This document shows positions 1 to 8,166 of a stretch of 64,000 nt of DNA, piece after piece. Origin of the DNA: Betaproteobacteria bacterium (GTDB lineage: Bacteria > Pseudomonadota > Gammaproteobacteria > Burkholderiales > Eutrophovitaceae); the NCBI GenBank assembly GCA_020354125.1, contig CP070643.1:3448020-3512019 (forward strand), in the 5' to 3' direction. Under the pieces are notes generated by a model, which made no database searches, was not told where the DNA came from, and saw nothing but the letters and a program-made list of their open reading frames with translations. Positions within the stretch are counted from its first letter, which is position 1. Each line of letters begins with the position of its first letter. A program made the translations under genes and the position numbers.

Positions 1-60
1 TCACTCCTTGTTTGGACCGGCCAAACGGCCTCGCTCGCGCCTAGCCGGAAGCGAAAATCG

Positions 61-89
61 TTGCCATCGCACGCGCGAGCGATTATGAG
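61..89 (+). promoter_or_regulatory. candidate sigma70 promoter for radC
   Basis: A TTGCCA box (61-66) is followed after 17 bp by TATGAG (84-89), which matches four of six bases of the -10 consensus. A strong AAGGGAGGA ribosome-binding site lies at about 102-110, just before the radC ATG. This is a motif match by eye only. Confidence 0.35.
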
Positions 90-114
90 ATAGGTTCTAA
101 TAAGGGAGGATACG

Positions 115-789
115 ATGGCGTTGCGTGATTTGCCGGAGGACGAGCGGCCGCGCGAGAGGCTACTGGCCAAGGGGGCGGCAGCATTGGCGGATGCCGAGCT
201 CGTGGCGATATTTCTACGCACTGGCGTCAAGGGAAAAAGCGCGGTCGATCTCGGACGAGAACTGCTGAACCATTTCGGTTCCCTCGGCGCCATTGCCGCA
301 GCGGAGAGGTCGCAGTTTACGGCTATCGATGGCTTGGGAGACGCAAAGTACATACAGTTGCAGGCAGCTGTGGAGCTGGCGCGCCGTGCGCTGACGCAGG
401 AAATGCGCGGCTCCGACAATCTCAGTTCTCCTGAGGCGGTCAGACGTTATCTGCGCCTGTTGCTGGAGCACCGTCCGGTCGAAGTGTTCACTGGGTTGTT
501 TCTCGATGCACAGAACAGATTAATCGCCGCCCAGGAATTGTTCTCGGGCACATTGACGCAGACCAGCGTCTATCCGCGTGAGGTGGTCAAGCACGCCCTG
601 AGACATAACGCGGCTTCGGTCATATTTGCCCACAATCATCCTTCCGGTGTTGCCGAACCCAGCCGCGCCGACGAGACCCTGACCCAGGCACTGAAACAAG
701 CCCTGGCGTTGGTCGACGTGCGAGTACTCGATCACTTCGTCGTTGGCCACGGCAGCATGCTGTCCTTTGCCGAGCGCGGACTGCTGTAA
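115..789 (+). CDS. radC: RadC family JAB1/MPN-domain protein
   Basis: A 224-residue protein of normal RadC length. The N-terminal third (about 1-100) is the helical UPF0758 region, with a helix-hairpin-helix-like stretch around 'IDGLGDAKY'. The C-terminal part is a JAB1/MPN metalloprotease-like domain with the metal motif HNHPSG followed by the downstream Asp of 'SRADETLT'. The ATG follows AAGGGAGGA. RadC is named for DNA repair, but its biochemical role is unresolved; cytoplasmic. In many gammaproteobacteria radC sits directly upstream of rpmB-rpmG. Here that arrangement is split by about 5 kb of minus-strand genes, so the Gld-like transporter and lactonase genes were probably inserted between them. 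Confidence 0.95.
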   Translation: MALRDLPEDERPRERLLAKGAAALADAELVAIFLRTGVKGKSAVDLGRELLNHFGSLGAIAAAERSQFTAIDGLGDAKYIQLQAAVELARRALTQEMRGSDNLSSPEAVRRYLRLLLEHRPVEVFTGLFLDAQNRLIAAQELFSGTLTQTSVYPREVVKHALRHNAASVIFAHNHPSGVAEPSRADETLTQALKQALALVDVRVLDHFVVGHGSMLSFAERGLL

Positions 790-844
790 CGTCCGCGGGT
801 CCGCGCTACTTTTCGGCGGGACGGTGGCACAATGACGAGAGGTT

Positions 845-1447
845 TCAGCTTGCTGATGCGGCTGCCGGAGGCGGTTGCGCCGTCACTGCTTCGATCAGAT
901 TGAGCAGATTCTGGATCTGATAATCCGGAATCGACACCACTTCTGATCCCCCGGCAATGTGCACGTAACGGCTGAGATCGTCCGGGGCCAGGTCGCCGAC
1001 CGAATAGCGCTTGGTGGGTTTCACCGGGTCAGACACGTACACCAGTATGATCATTTCCGGTTTGGTCACGCCAAACGGATCGTCATCAGTCAGTTCAAAA
1101 CGCCGTTCGATACGCGCGCGGCCCAATCCGGCCAGGAATTTTGCGATCTTCTCCGACATCACGGGATCGGGTACGTGTTCATGTACCTCTTGCGGGCCAG
1201 CATGAATACCGTGATAGAACCATGCGTTGTTCTCATCACGTGAAAAACGGTGCAGATTGCCATCGACAGCGATTTCGATTGCGCTGATTTCTTCCATCGG
1301 TGCCGGCATGAGCATGCTCGGACCTGTCGCCTCCTCGGCGTCGGAGCGCGATGCCCAATCACGGATTTCCAGCGTCGCAACGATTACCAGCAAAACCGCC
1401 AGAACACTCCAGACAACTTTGGAGCGGCCGCGGTTGGTTGCCGTCAT
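845..1447 (-). CDS. DUF4340-like membrane-anchored protein of a Gld-type ABC system
   Basis: About 200 residues from the ATG at 1447. That ATG overlaps the stop of the upstream Gld-like gene (ATGA) and follows GGTGGAGA at good spacing, so it is preferred over a start 15 nt further up. One N-terminal transmembrane helix (about residues 8-27) is followed by a periplasmic domain with the beta-rich DUF4340 look ('IEIAVDGNLHRFSRD', 'YSVGDLAPDDLSRYV'). DUF4340 proteins commonly close operons that encode GldA/GldF/GldG-like ABC components. This is the last gene of the four-gene minus-strand operon. The domain call rests on context and pattern; the protein is short for the family. Confidence 0.7.
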   Translation of the reverse strand: MTATNRGRSKVVWSVLAVLLVIVATLEIRDWASRSDAEEATGPSMLMPAPMEEISAIEIAVDGNLHRFSRDENNAWFYHGIHAGPQEVHEHVPDPVMSEKIAKFLAGLGRARIERRFELTDDDPFGVTKPEMIILVYVSDPVKPTKRYSVGDLAPDDLSRYVHIAGGSEVVSIPDYQIQNLLNLIEAVTAQPPPAAASAS

Positions 1448-3060
1448 CGCTGTCTCCACCAAACAGCAAACCCGATGATGGCGAGCAAAGCGGGAATGAG
1501 CACCACGGAGATGACGAACACGCCTTTCATCTGACGGTTGGTCAGATTCACCCGTGGTGGATCATAGGTTTTCGGCTCGATGCCGATTAGGTTTTCCTGC
1601 TCTGCAAGAAAGTTGACTGCGTTCAGAAATATATTGCCGTTGCCGAGGAGATGGAAGAACGAGTTGGTGGCGAAATCCGAATCACCGATCACCACGATCC
1701 GCGAGTTGGCCCGACCTTCGATGACGGGTGAGGGCAGATCGCCCTCGCTAGCGGTGGACAGGAGTGCAGTCTCCTCGACAGCCTGTTCAGGCCTCAGGGC
1801 CGACGTTACCATCAACGTCAGCGGGCCCGCCGCGTCCTGTCCCGCATCAAAGCGGACGCTCTCCGGATTGCTTTCGCCAAAACTCTCCTGCGAGGAATTG
1901 ACCAGCGGCACCACCGAGGTGCCCGGTATTTTCTCAGTGGGAGACAGCGATCGTACGCCTGGATAGAAGGTCAGTGGCAGTCCGCGAGTGATCTGGTGGT
2001 AGCCGTACCGAGTGACTGCCGGCGACGACGGGTCGGCCCAGAAATGACTCAACGGATCGAGCACGATGTTATTGTCAACGACAATGCCGTAGCGCCGGAC
2101 GATGGGTTCAAGACCGGTTTCGACGAACGGGTCGAGCATGAAAAAGACATTGCCGCCATTGTCGAGATAGTCACTGATTGATTCGATTTCATCTGGCAGC
2201 AACTTGGTCTTCGGTCCGGCAATCACCAGCACGGCGCAGTGCGACATCGACCTGTTACCGCGCATCAGGCCGGTCTTCTCTACGACGTAATTGAGTGCCT
2301 CCAGACCATGCCTGGCCTTTGCCATGCCATGGGTTTCGTGGATGACCATTTTTGAACCGGCGCCGTGCGAGTGGCCAGCCGCGCCCTCGAGGTGATCGTG
2401 CGCTTCCTTGCTGAACGGGTCGGCTTCGCCATGCCCGTCGAGAAAACAGGCGGTCTGCTGAGCGCCGAGCGAGATGCGCAGGATGGCGTTGGCAATGTCT
2501 GCTTCCTCCGGGCCGTGCACCTGCATTTCGCGTTCGCCGCTTTTCAGCAGTGCGGTGCCGGCAAATTGCACGCCGCGCATTCTCGCCTGTGCTGGATTGA
2601 CCATTGGGTCAAAGAACTCGACGGTGACCTTGTCGGTCTGCGCTGCGATCAATTCGTAGCGTTCGATCGTTTCGCGCATTCCTGAATCGTGAAAGAAGGT
2701 AATTTCGACTGGATTTTCCAGTTTCTGCAGCATGGTGACTGTTTGATCCGAGAGCGAATGCATCCTCGATTCTGAAAGATCATAGCGGACCGTGTACCGC
2801 GTTGAGAAATACGCGATGACGACCAGGATACCGATCACACCAACTGTGAAAATGGCAATTTCGCCGCGGCGTTGGCGTATCAATCCCGCCAGTTCTGAGC
2901 GCAATTGATATAGCCCGAAGGCGGTCAGCCCCGCGCCGACTGCCTGCAGCAGTAATGTCCAGATGCCGGGCTCCAGGATGATTGCGTTGAGTGCGATGCC
3001 GGTGACTAGGCAAGCGAGACCGGCCAGCAGGATCAGAAATGAGCGAAAAGAATGTTCCAT
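1444..3060 (-). CDS. GldG-like ABC transporter auxiliary protein
   Basis: 538 residues if started at the ATG at 3060; an in-frame GTG lies three codons upstream at 3069. The N-terminus has two or three transmembrane helices (within about 1-100). A large extracytoplasmic region of the ABC_transp_aux/GldG family follows, and a single C-terminal helix ends in a basic tail (WWRQR). A His-rich insert lies around 'HDHLEGAAGHSHG', which may bind metal. Such proteins partner an ABC ATPase and a permease in the Gld-type exporters known from gliding Bacteroidetes and are widespread in proteobacteria, where the substrate is unknown. It sits downstream of the permease gene across a gap filled by 15-bp tandem repeats, and overlaps the DUF4340-like gene by 4 nt. 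Confidence 0.85.
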   Translation of the reverse strand: MEHSFRSFLILLAGLACLVTGIALNAIILEPGIWTLLLQAVGAGLTAFGLYQLRSELAGLIRQRRGEIAIFTVGVIGILVVIAYFSTRYTVRYDLSESRMHSLSDQTVTMLQKLENPVEITFFHDSGMRETIERYELIAAQTDKVTVEFFDPMVNPAQARMRGVQFAGTALLKSGEREMQVHGPEEADIANAILRISLGAQQTACFLDGHGEADPFSKEAHDHLEGAAGHSHGAGSKMVIHETHGMAKARHGLEALNYVVEKTGLMRGNRSMSHCAVLVIAGPKTKLLPDEIESISDYLDNGGNVFFMLDPFVETGLEPIVRRYGIVVDNNIVLDPLSHFWADPSSPAVTRYGYHQITRGLPLTFYPGVRSLSPTEKIPGTSVVPLVNSSQESFGESNPESVRFDAGQDAAGPLTLMVTSALRPEQAVEETALLSTASEGDLPSPVIEGRANSRIVVIGDSDFATNSFFHLLGNGNIFLNAVNFLAEQENLIGIEPKTYDPPRVNLTNRQMKGVFVISVVLIPALLAIIGFAVWWRQR

Positions 3061-3066
3061 AGTCAC

Positions 3067-3126
3067 CACGGCGCTGTTTTAATCGGTGTGATACTCATCG
3101 GCGCGATTTCTATCTGCGCCATTGCA
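3067..3126 (-). repeat. 15-bp degenerate tandem repeat array, 4 units
   Basis: Read on the minus strand, four consecutive 15-mers are TGCAATGGCGCAGAT, AGAAATCGCGCCGAT, GAGTATCACACCGAT and TAAAACAGCGCCGTG. They share a C-rich core ending in CGAT or a close variant. The array starts inside the last codons of the permease gene (stop at 3110-3112) and ends at the start region of the GldG-like gene, so the whole intergenic gap is repeat. It is one of seven such arrays in the window. Confidence 0.6.
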
Positions 3127-3817
3127 GATAACTGGCGTTGAGCGCTAGCGCGATGGCCGTGACAACCAGGTAGAAAACCACTGCTTCGCTGCGTATCAGG
3201 CCGGCGACAAAATCCCCGAAGTGAAGGGAAAAAGACAGGTAGCCGAACACCTTTTGCAGGATGACAGTCGACTGAAAACTGTAAAGGTGCCCAACGAACC
3301 AAAACCCCAGAAGGATCGGGAATGTGATCAAGGCGGCGATGACCTGGTTACGTGTCAATGCCGAAAAGAACTGCCCTACCGCAAGGCATGCCATGCCGAG
3401 AAGCAGGAATCCGATGTATCCGGACAGGATGTTTGATGTTTCCGGCGAGCCATAAAGATAAAGCGGAATCAGATTGATCGCCGTGCCAAATGTCATCAGC
3501 AGGAGAATCGTGACGGCACCGAAGTACTTACCGAGAACAATCTGCCATGACTTCAACGGCAGGGTGCTGAGCAATTCCATGGTTCGCCCGGTGTATTCGC
3601 CTGGAAAAAGGCGCATCGTAATAATCGGGCAAACGATCAGCAGCAACACACCCATGCTTTTGAATGGTTCGTCCATACTCGCTGTGCCGGTCAGGAAAAC
3701 TTCGTAGATAAAGAAGTAGCCCGTGCCAAGCAGAAATACTGACACCACGAAATAGGCGATCGGCGAACGAAAGTATGTGAACAACTCTTTTTCGTACAGG
3801 GCTAAGACACGATTCAT
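3110..3817 (-). CDS. ABC-2 type permease, GldF-like
   Basis: 235 residues with six predicted transmembrane helices, typical of ABC-2 permeases: the N-terminal 'ELFTYFRSPIAYFV' entry helix, a cytoplasmic loop with 'FPGEYTGRTMELLSTLP', and paired helices to the C-terminus. The motif at 'GRTMELLSTLPLKSWQIVLGK' (residues about 75-95) is the conserved GldF/NosY-like coupling region. The start ATG overlaps the ATPase stop codon (ATGA, 3814-3817), implying translational coupling. Together with the ATPase and the GldG-like protein it should form an inner-membrane exporter or lipid/protein-handling complex; the substrate cannot be read from sequence. Confidence 0.9.
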   Translation of the reverse strand: MNRVLALYEKELFTYFRSPIAYFVVSVFLLGTGYFFIYEVFLTGTASMDEPFKSMGVLLLIVCPIITMRLFPGEYTGRTMELLSTLPLKSWQIVLGKYFGAVTILLLMTFGTAINLIPLYLYGSPETSNILSGYIGFLLLGMACLAVGQFFSALTRNQVIAALITFPILLGFWFVGHLYSFQSTVILQKVFGYLSFSLHFGDFVAGLIRSEAVVFYLVVTAIALALNASYLQWRR

Positions 3818-4773
3818 GCCGCCTCCCGGTGCTGCTCACCTATGTAGCGCAGGAAGATATTCTCAAGCGTCGGTTGCTGACGTTCCAGTTTGTGCATATT
3901 CCATCCGGCGGCCGTCACGCGTGCGATCGCGGCCTCGATTCCCTCGCGTGCGTCCACGTGACAATCCACGCTAACGATGCCACTCTCTCCGGCCACATTC
4001 GAAAACGATACGGACTGAACGCCGTCAATTCCCAGCAGCTCCTCGCGCAAGCCATCGACAGGCGTGGAAACATGCAGGCTGACTCTGCTGCTATCTTCCG
4101 ATGCCTGTTGCAGACCGCTTGGCGAATCAATGGCCAGCAATCTGCCGTTGTTGATGATGGCAACTCGCTTGCAGATCAGTGTGACCTCGGGAAGGATGTG
4201 AGTGCTGATCAGCACCGCGTGGTTCTCGCCGAATGCACGTATGACTTCACGCGTTTCCTGAATCTGTCCGGGATCGAGTCCGGCGGTTGGCTCGTCGAGT
4301 AACAGGACCTCCGGGTTGCCCAGCAGCGCCTGCGCCAGGCCGGTTCGCTGCCGATAGCCTTTCGACAGTTTGTAGATTTCCCGGTTCACCACCGCCTCGA
4401 GGCGGCATGCAGTGATGACGCGGTCGAGATTGTCTGGTATCGAGCGCGCTGGTACCCCTTTGACCTTGGCGACGAAGCGCAGGTATTGCTCGACATCGAG
4501 CGTGTCATACAGTGGCGGGTGCTCTGGTAGATAACCGAGCTTCTCAGCGGCTTGCTCGTTGTCGCTGACCATATCGTAGCCGGCGACCTTGATTGCCCCG
4601 GAGCTCGGAGTTGTGAACCCGGCGATCATGCGCATGGTTGTCGTCTTGCCGGCACCGTTAGGGCCGAGAAAGCCGACGATCTCGCCTTTGTCGACGCTGA
4701 AAGACACATCGTGAATGATGGTCTTGGGTCCGTAACGTTTATAAACGGACTGCAATTCGATTGCTGCTGACAT
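3814..4773 (-). CDS. ABC transporter ATP-binding protein, GldA-like
   Basis: 319 residues. The nucleotide-binding domain has Walker A GPNGAGKTT, a degenerate signature in 'LSKGYRQRTGLAQAL', Walker B 'EVLLLDEPTAGLD' and the switch His in 'ISTHIL'. The C-terminal extension (about 220-319) is the regulatory or dimerisation tail seen in GldA/CcmA/NatA-type ATPases. It is the first gene of the four-gene operon with permease, GldG-like and DUF4340-like proteins, and should power that inner-membrane complex. The start is the ATG at 4773. No gliding-specific partners are visible in this window. Confidence 0.93.
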   Translation of the reverse strand: MSAAIELQSVYKRYGPKTIIHDVSFSVDKGEIVGFLGPNGAGKTTTMRMIAGFTTPSSGAIKVAGYDMVSDNEQAAEKLGYLPEHPPLYDTLDVEQYLRFVAKVKGVPARSIPDNLDRVITACRLEAVVNREIYKLSKGYRQRTGLAQALLGNPEVLLLDEPTAGLDPGQIQETREVIRAFGENHAVLISTHILPEVTLICKRVAIINNGRLLAIDSPSGLQQASEDSSRVSLHVSTPVDGLREELLGIDGVQSVSFSNVAGESGIVSVDCHVDAREGIEAAIARVTAAGWNMHKLERQQPTLENIFLRYIGEQHREAA

Positions 4774-4804
4774 GATGATGGATGCTTCGGAAAACGCAGA
4801 ATAG

Positions 4805-4832
4805 AAAAGGCCCCCCTTCCGGAGGGCCTTTC
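4805..4832 (-). terminator. Rho-independent terminator downstream of the lactonase gene
   Basis: A GC-rich hairpin (plus strand AAAGGCCCCCCTTCC / GGAGGGCCTTT) lies in the 90-bp gap between the lactonase stop and the ATPase start. Read on the minus strand it is followed by TTTTCTAT. It should end transcription of the lactonase before the ABC operon begins. Confidence 0.85.
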
Positions 4833-4863
4833 ACTGTTTTACGGCTTGTGACCGCTTACAGCT

Positions 4864-5733
4864 TTACTTGTACCAGCGATTACCTTTTTCTTTCCACTGC
4901 TGCTCGTCGTGACCGAAGAACAGTGTGCCGCCCTCGAGGTCGGCCATCGACTTGAGTCTCTGGGCAGATTCAAAGTAGGTCTTGACACTGAAATTCAAGC
5001 CGGCGGGATAACCTTCGAGGTTTTCACGCATCCACAGTGCATCTTGCGCAATGATGAAGGTGTCGCCATTGCGGAACTTGAGCTTGAGTGACTGGTTGCC
5101 CAGCGTGTGGCCCGGGGCGTTCAGTACCACGATAGAGCCGTCACCGAAGATGTCGAAGTCGCCGTCGAGGGTGAGATAGTTGAAGTCGCGGGCGTTGTCA
5201 TAGTCGGCCATGATATGGGCTCCGGAAGCACGCTGGAACGGCTCCGGCCACCACGCCTGGTACAGCTCATTCTTCTGGACGATGTGCAGCGCGTTCGGGA
5301 ACATCTCGATGTTGCCGATGTGGTCCAGGTGCGAGTGCGAGGTGACCACGGCGACAACGTCGTTGACGGAATAGCCGAGTTTCTTCAGCTGCATATCGAT
5401 CACGTCGGAACGCTTCTGACTGGGCTTGAGGAAGGCGCAGCTGCCTTCGCCCCAATGTGCAGCACAACCGCCAGTGTTCAGTGCGACGTTGTTACCAGTG
5501 TCAAACACGACGATGCCTTTCGGGTGATCGATAATCCACATTGGCACCGGAATAGTGATGTCGCGGGCACGATCTTCCGGCAGTGCCGGGATCAGGCCGC
5601 GAATGTTAAATGGGCCGAACATGCCGCTCGCGGCCCAATAGGCCTTGATATTGGTGTTGTGTGCGGAGCCTACGGATGCGCCCATGGCGCAGGCAAGGCC
5701 GAGTATCACCGCAATAATGGTTGACTTCTTCAT
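4864..5733 (-). CDS. secreted N-acyl-homoserine-lactonase-like metallo-beta-lactamase-fold hydrolase
   Basis: 289 residues from the ATG at 5733, chosen because GGAGGA lies 10 nt upstream; the earlier in-frame ATG overlaps that ribosome-binding site. A Sec signal peptide (MKKSTIIAVILGLACAMG) ends near 'GSAHN'. The zinc motif HSHLDH lies at about residues 133-138, followed by a downstream His in 'APGHTLGN', Asp in 'AQDALW' and His in 'FGHDEQQW', as in AiiA-type lactonases. Family members hydrolyse lactones, including N-acyl-homoserine lactones; the real substrate is untested. Export to the periplasm is unusual for classic AiiA. The gene is flanked by its own terminator and a 390-bp upstream gap, so it is probably monocistronic. 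Confidence 0.85.
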   Translation of the reverse strand: MKKSTIIAVILGLACAMGASVGSAHNTNIKAYWAASGMFGPFNIRGLIPALPEDRARDITIPVPMWIIDHPKGIVVFDTGNNVALNTGGCAAHWGEGSCAFLKPSQKRSDVIDMQLKKLGYSVNDVVAVVTSHSHLDHIGNIEMFPNALHIVQKNELYQAWWPEPFQRASGAHIMADYDNARDFNYLTLDGDFDIFGDGSIVVLNAPGHTLGNQSLKLKFRNGDTFIIAQDALWMRENLEGYPAGLNFSVKTYFESAQRLKSMADLEGGTLFFGHDEQQWKEKGNRWYK

Positions 5734-5751
5734 GGCTAGGCATTCCTCCAT

Positions 5752-6125
5752 ATGGTGGTCTTATCGTTGGCCGCAGCTCGTCGTGACCAGCCCGTCCGCC
5801 TTTTGAGCTCCGGGACAGATCAGGTCCCGGCCGGGAGTACTTCACAAATGCGATGCTGCTTAAGGCCGTTCGTTCTTCTGGAGTCTTTTGACTCACGTGC
5901 CAGATTACTATAGACGCGGCGGCGGGGACAACAGAAAAATGCCCTATAGAGCAGGTTTTTACAGGCCTGCCGCCAGCTCGTCACGAGTGTGCATTTTGTA
6001 CCAACGGCGAGGGCCCTCGCAGCGGCGTCAAAACGAGGCTGCGCAGGGCTCTCGCGCCTTGCTTGGATAACTCCCTCATGGTATAAAACGCGGCTTCGAA
6101 TTTCGTACTGCAGAGAAAGAAAACC
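5752..6125. other. divergent intergenic region between the lactonase gene and rpmB
   Basis: A 374-bp gap with no convincing gene; the reading frames crossing it look like chance. It holds the rpmB promoter candidate at its right end and must hold the lactonase promoter at its left. Confidence 0.5.
6059..6087 (+). promoter_or_regulatory. sigma70 promoter of rpmB-rpmG
   Basis: TTGCTT (6059-6064), a 17-bp spacer and TATAAA (6082-6087) lie 38 bp upstream of the rpmB ATG. This is the best promoter match seen in the window and suits a highly expressed ribosomal-protein operon. Confidence 0.65.
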
Positions 6126-6362
6126 ATGTCCCGCGTATGCCAGGTGACCGGCAAGAAGCCGCAGTCGGGGAACAACGTTTCCCATGCCAACAACAAGACC
6201 AAGCGTCGCTTCCTGCCCAATCTTCATTACAAGCGAATCTGGGTAGAGAGCGAAAATCGCTGGGTGCGGTTGCGACTGACGCGGGCCGGATTGCGTATCA
6301 TCGACAAGAAAGGCATCGATGCTGTGCTTGCCGAAATGCGTGCCCGAGGCGAGTCAGTTTGA
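6126..6362 (+). CDS. rpmB: 50S ribosomal protein L28
   Basis: 78 residues, the usual length. It starts '[23 protein letters not shown]', which is characteristic of bacterial L28, and lacks the zinc-binding cysteine pairs of the C+ paralogues apart from a single N-terminal Cys. L28 is a large-subunit protein. It is co-transcribed with rpmG 62 bp downstream and ends at a shared terminator at 6599-6628. Confidence 0.98.
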   Translation: MSRVCQVTGKKPQSGNNVSHANNKTKRRFLPNLHYKRIWVESENRWVRLRLTRAGLRIIDKKGIDAVLAEMRARGESV

Positions 6363-6424
6363 TATCGCGAAGCAGTTTAATGTGGCCAGTCGGTTTGGCG
6401 GACTGAATCAGGAGGGAAAACCAA

Positions 6425-6580
6425 ATGCGTGACAAGATCAAGCTTGTATCAAGTGCCGGCACCGGCCACTTCTACACCACCACCAAGAACAAGCGCGCCA
6501 TGCCGGAGAAAATGGAGATCAAGAAATTTGATCCGGTAGCTCGTAAGCACGTGATTTACAAGGAAACCAAGCTGAAGTAA
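6425..6580 (+). CDS. rpmG: 50S ribosomal protein L33
   Basis: A 51-residue protein, [10 protein letters not shown]... ending KETKLK. It matches proteobacterial L33 of the cysteine-free (zinc-independent) type, with the conserved '[14 protein letters not shown]' stretch. GGAGGGAAAACC provides the ribosome-binding site. It follows rpmB, as in most gammaproteobacteria, and is followed 18 bp later by a strong terminator. Confidence 0.98.
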   Translation: MRDKIKLVSSAGTGHFYTTTKNKRAMPEKMEIKKFDPVARKHVIYKETKLK

Positions 6581-6598
6581 GTGGCTGCTACCGATATC

Positions 6599-6628
6599 AA
6601 AAAAGCCCGCCTTGGCGGGCTTTTTTAT
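6599..6628. terminator. bidirectional Rho-independent terminator
   Basis: AAAAAAGCCCGCC TT GGCGGGCTTTTTT forms a 7-bp GC stem with an A/T-paired base and a T tract on either strand. It ends the rpmB-rpmG transcript and, from the other side, the minus-strand desaturase transcript. Confidence 0.92.
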
Positions 6629-6647
6629 TGCACCAGGCGCCTCTGCA

Positions 6648-6675
6648 ACGGTGCGATCAGAACGGTGCGATCAGA
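6648..6675. repeat. perfect 14-bp tandem duplication
   Basis: ACGGTGCGATCAGA occurs twice in immediate succession (6648-6661 and 6662-6675). The desaturase stop codon (6671-6673) lies in the second copy. It looks like a recent tandem duplication starting at a stop codon, the same placement as the longer arrays elsewhere. Confidence 0.85.
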
Positions 6676-7867
6676 TGGCGTAGCTGCGTAGCGTTCTCGA
6701 GAAGTCCTGCAATGCCGCGATTCCGGAAAGCTCGGCGCGCCGGCACCAGTCTTCGAGTTGTTTGACCAACTGCTCCTTGGTGGCCGAAGACCTCTGCCAG
6801 AGCTGTATCAGTTCTTGCCGCATAGTCACCACCGTATTGAGGATACGGCTCTTCTCCGCCAGGTTGGCGACCCGGGCACGTTGTTGCTCACTGATGAATC
6901 GCTCGTCCTGGTTCAGCCAGCGCCGGAAGTCGAGTGCCGAAACCGGATTGTTTTCGGCGATGCGGCGGATCTCCTCGGCGCAAGTGTTGCGCACCGAGCG
7001 CGAGAACCTCGCCAGCACATCCCAGCGGTGGGTAATGATTGCCTGTAGCGTCTGGTCGTCGCAGGCGCGCGCCGCAGTCCCCACGCGCACCTGAGGCGCC
7101 AGTTTCTTGACTTTGGCCAAACCGGCCATTTCCATCAGCCGGATGTAGAGCCAGCCAATATCGAACTCATACCATTTCGACGAAAGTCGCGCCGACGAGG
7201 CGTAGGCGTGGTGATTGTTGTGCAATTCCTCCCCGCCGATGATGATGCCCCACGGCACGATATTGGTACTTGCGTCATCCACCTGGAAGTTGCGATAGCC
7301 GAGATAGTGTCCGACGCCGTTGATAATGCCCGCGGCAAAAATCGGGATCCACAGCATCTGAATAGCCCAGATCGTCAAGCCAATGGGGCCGAATAACACC
7401 GTGTTGATTACCAGCATCAGGCCTACGCCCGCCATATCGGACTTGGTATAGATGTTCCTTTCCATCCAGTCGTCCGGCGTGCCATGGCCGTATTTGTCGA
7501 GCGTTTCCTGGTCAAGTGCGCCGGCGCGGTAAAGCTCTGATCCTTCGAGCAAAACTTTGCGCAGTCCGAGTACCTGGGGACTGTGCGGATCTTCCTCTGT
7601 CTCGCACTTGGCGTGGTGCTTTCTGTGTACGGCGGTCCACTCCTTGGTGACCATTCCGGTAGTCAGCCACAGCCAGAAGCGGAAGAAATGCGATACCAAC
7701 GGGTGCAGGTCGAGCGCACGGTGCGCTGAGTGCCGATGCAGGTATATGGTGACTGCGGCGATAGTAATGTGCGTGAACACCAGCGTGACTATGATGTAGC
7801 CCCACCACGGTAGACCAAGCACACCGCCTATCCAGCTCGGCAACTCGGGTAACCCATTGATATTCAT
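6671..7867 (-). CDS. membrane fatty-acid (acyl-CoA) desaturase
   Basis: 398 residues. The three histidine boxes of integral-membrane desaturases are complete: HRHSAH (44-49), HRKHH (81-85) and HNNHH (215-219). Hydrophobic pairs lie between boxes one and two and around residues 145-185. The C-terminal 150 residues form a soluble, charged extension. Members introduce a double bond, usually delta-9, into acyl chains in the inner membrane using di-iron, O2 and an electron donor. No ferredoxin or reductase gene is adjacent. A 299-bp gap lies upstream and the terminator at 6599-6628 downstream, so it is probably a single-gene unit controlling membrane fluidity. Confidence 0.93.
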   Translation of the reverse strand: MNINGLPELPSWIGGVLGLPWWGYIIVTLVFTHITIAAVTIYLHRHSAHRALDLHPLVSHFFRFWLWLTTGMVTKEWTAVHRKHHAKCETEEDPHSPQVLGLRKVLLEGSELYRAGALDQETLDKYGHGTPDDWMERNIYTKSDMAGVGLMLVINTVLFGPIGLTIWAIQMLWIPIFAAGIINGVGHYLGYRNFQVDDASTNIVPWGIIIGGEELHNNHHAYASSARLSSKWYEFDIGWLYIRLMEMAGLAKVKKLAPQVRVGTAARACDDQTLQAIITHRWDVLARFSRSVRNTCAEEIRRIAENNPVSALDFRRWLNQDERFISEQQRARVANLAEKSRILNTVVTMRQELIQLWQRSSATKEQLVKQLEDWCRRAELSGIAALQDFSRTLRSYAI

Positions 7868-8166
7868 CTAGTTTCCTTTATGTTCGTAGAGTAATAATAT
7901 TTTACAGGAACGATGCGCAATGCACCTGCGAATTTTCTTCATGCACCCGGAACGGTCTCGCATTCTGAGCAGCGATGAGCCTGCCGAGGCTGTGTATCTT
8001 TCAGTAAAATCGTCGAAAAGACGCCAATTGTCGGCGAAAGAGCTGTCATCTCCTCCGATCAAGATTCCCCAAATTATTAGATTGAGGCATTTTCGTTGAT
8101 TTCAACTTGATTTCGAGCAAGTTCTACTCCCATCACAACACGCTGCCGAATGGTACGAACATGATT
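7868..8166. other. intergenic region upstream of the desaturase
   Basis: 299 bp of AT-richer sequence between two minus-strand genes. A 64-codon frame crosses it but has no recognisable protein and no good ribosome-binding site, so I treat the region as non-coding promoter DNA for the desaturase. I see no clear operator. Confidence 0.45.

Noticed and set aside
845-5733. Possible defence island because of the ABC module and metallo-beta-lactamase fold near radC.
   Set aside because: No nuclease, restriction, toxin-antitoxin or phage gene is present, and the domain set fits envelope transport and lactone hydrolysis better.
7868-8062. A 64-codon minus-strand frame upstream of the desaturase.
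   Set aside because: No ribosome-binding site, no recognisable domain and position in the presumed promoter region.
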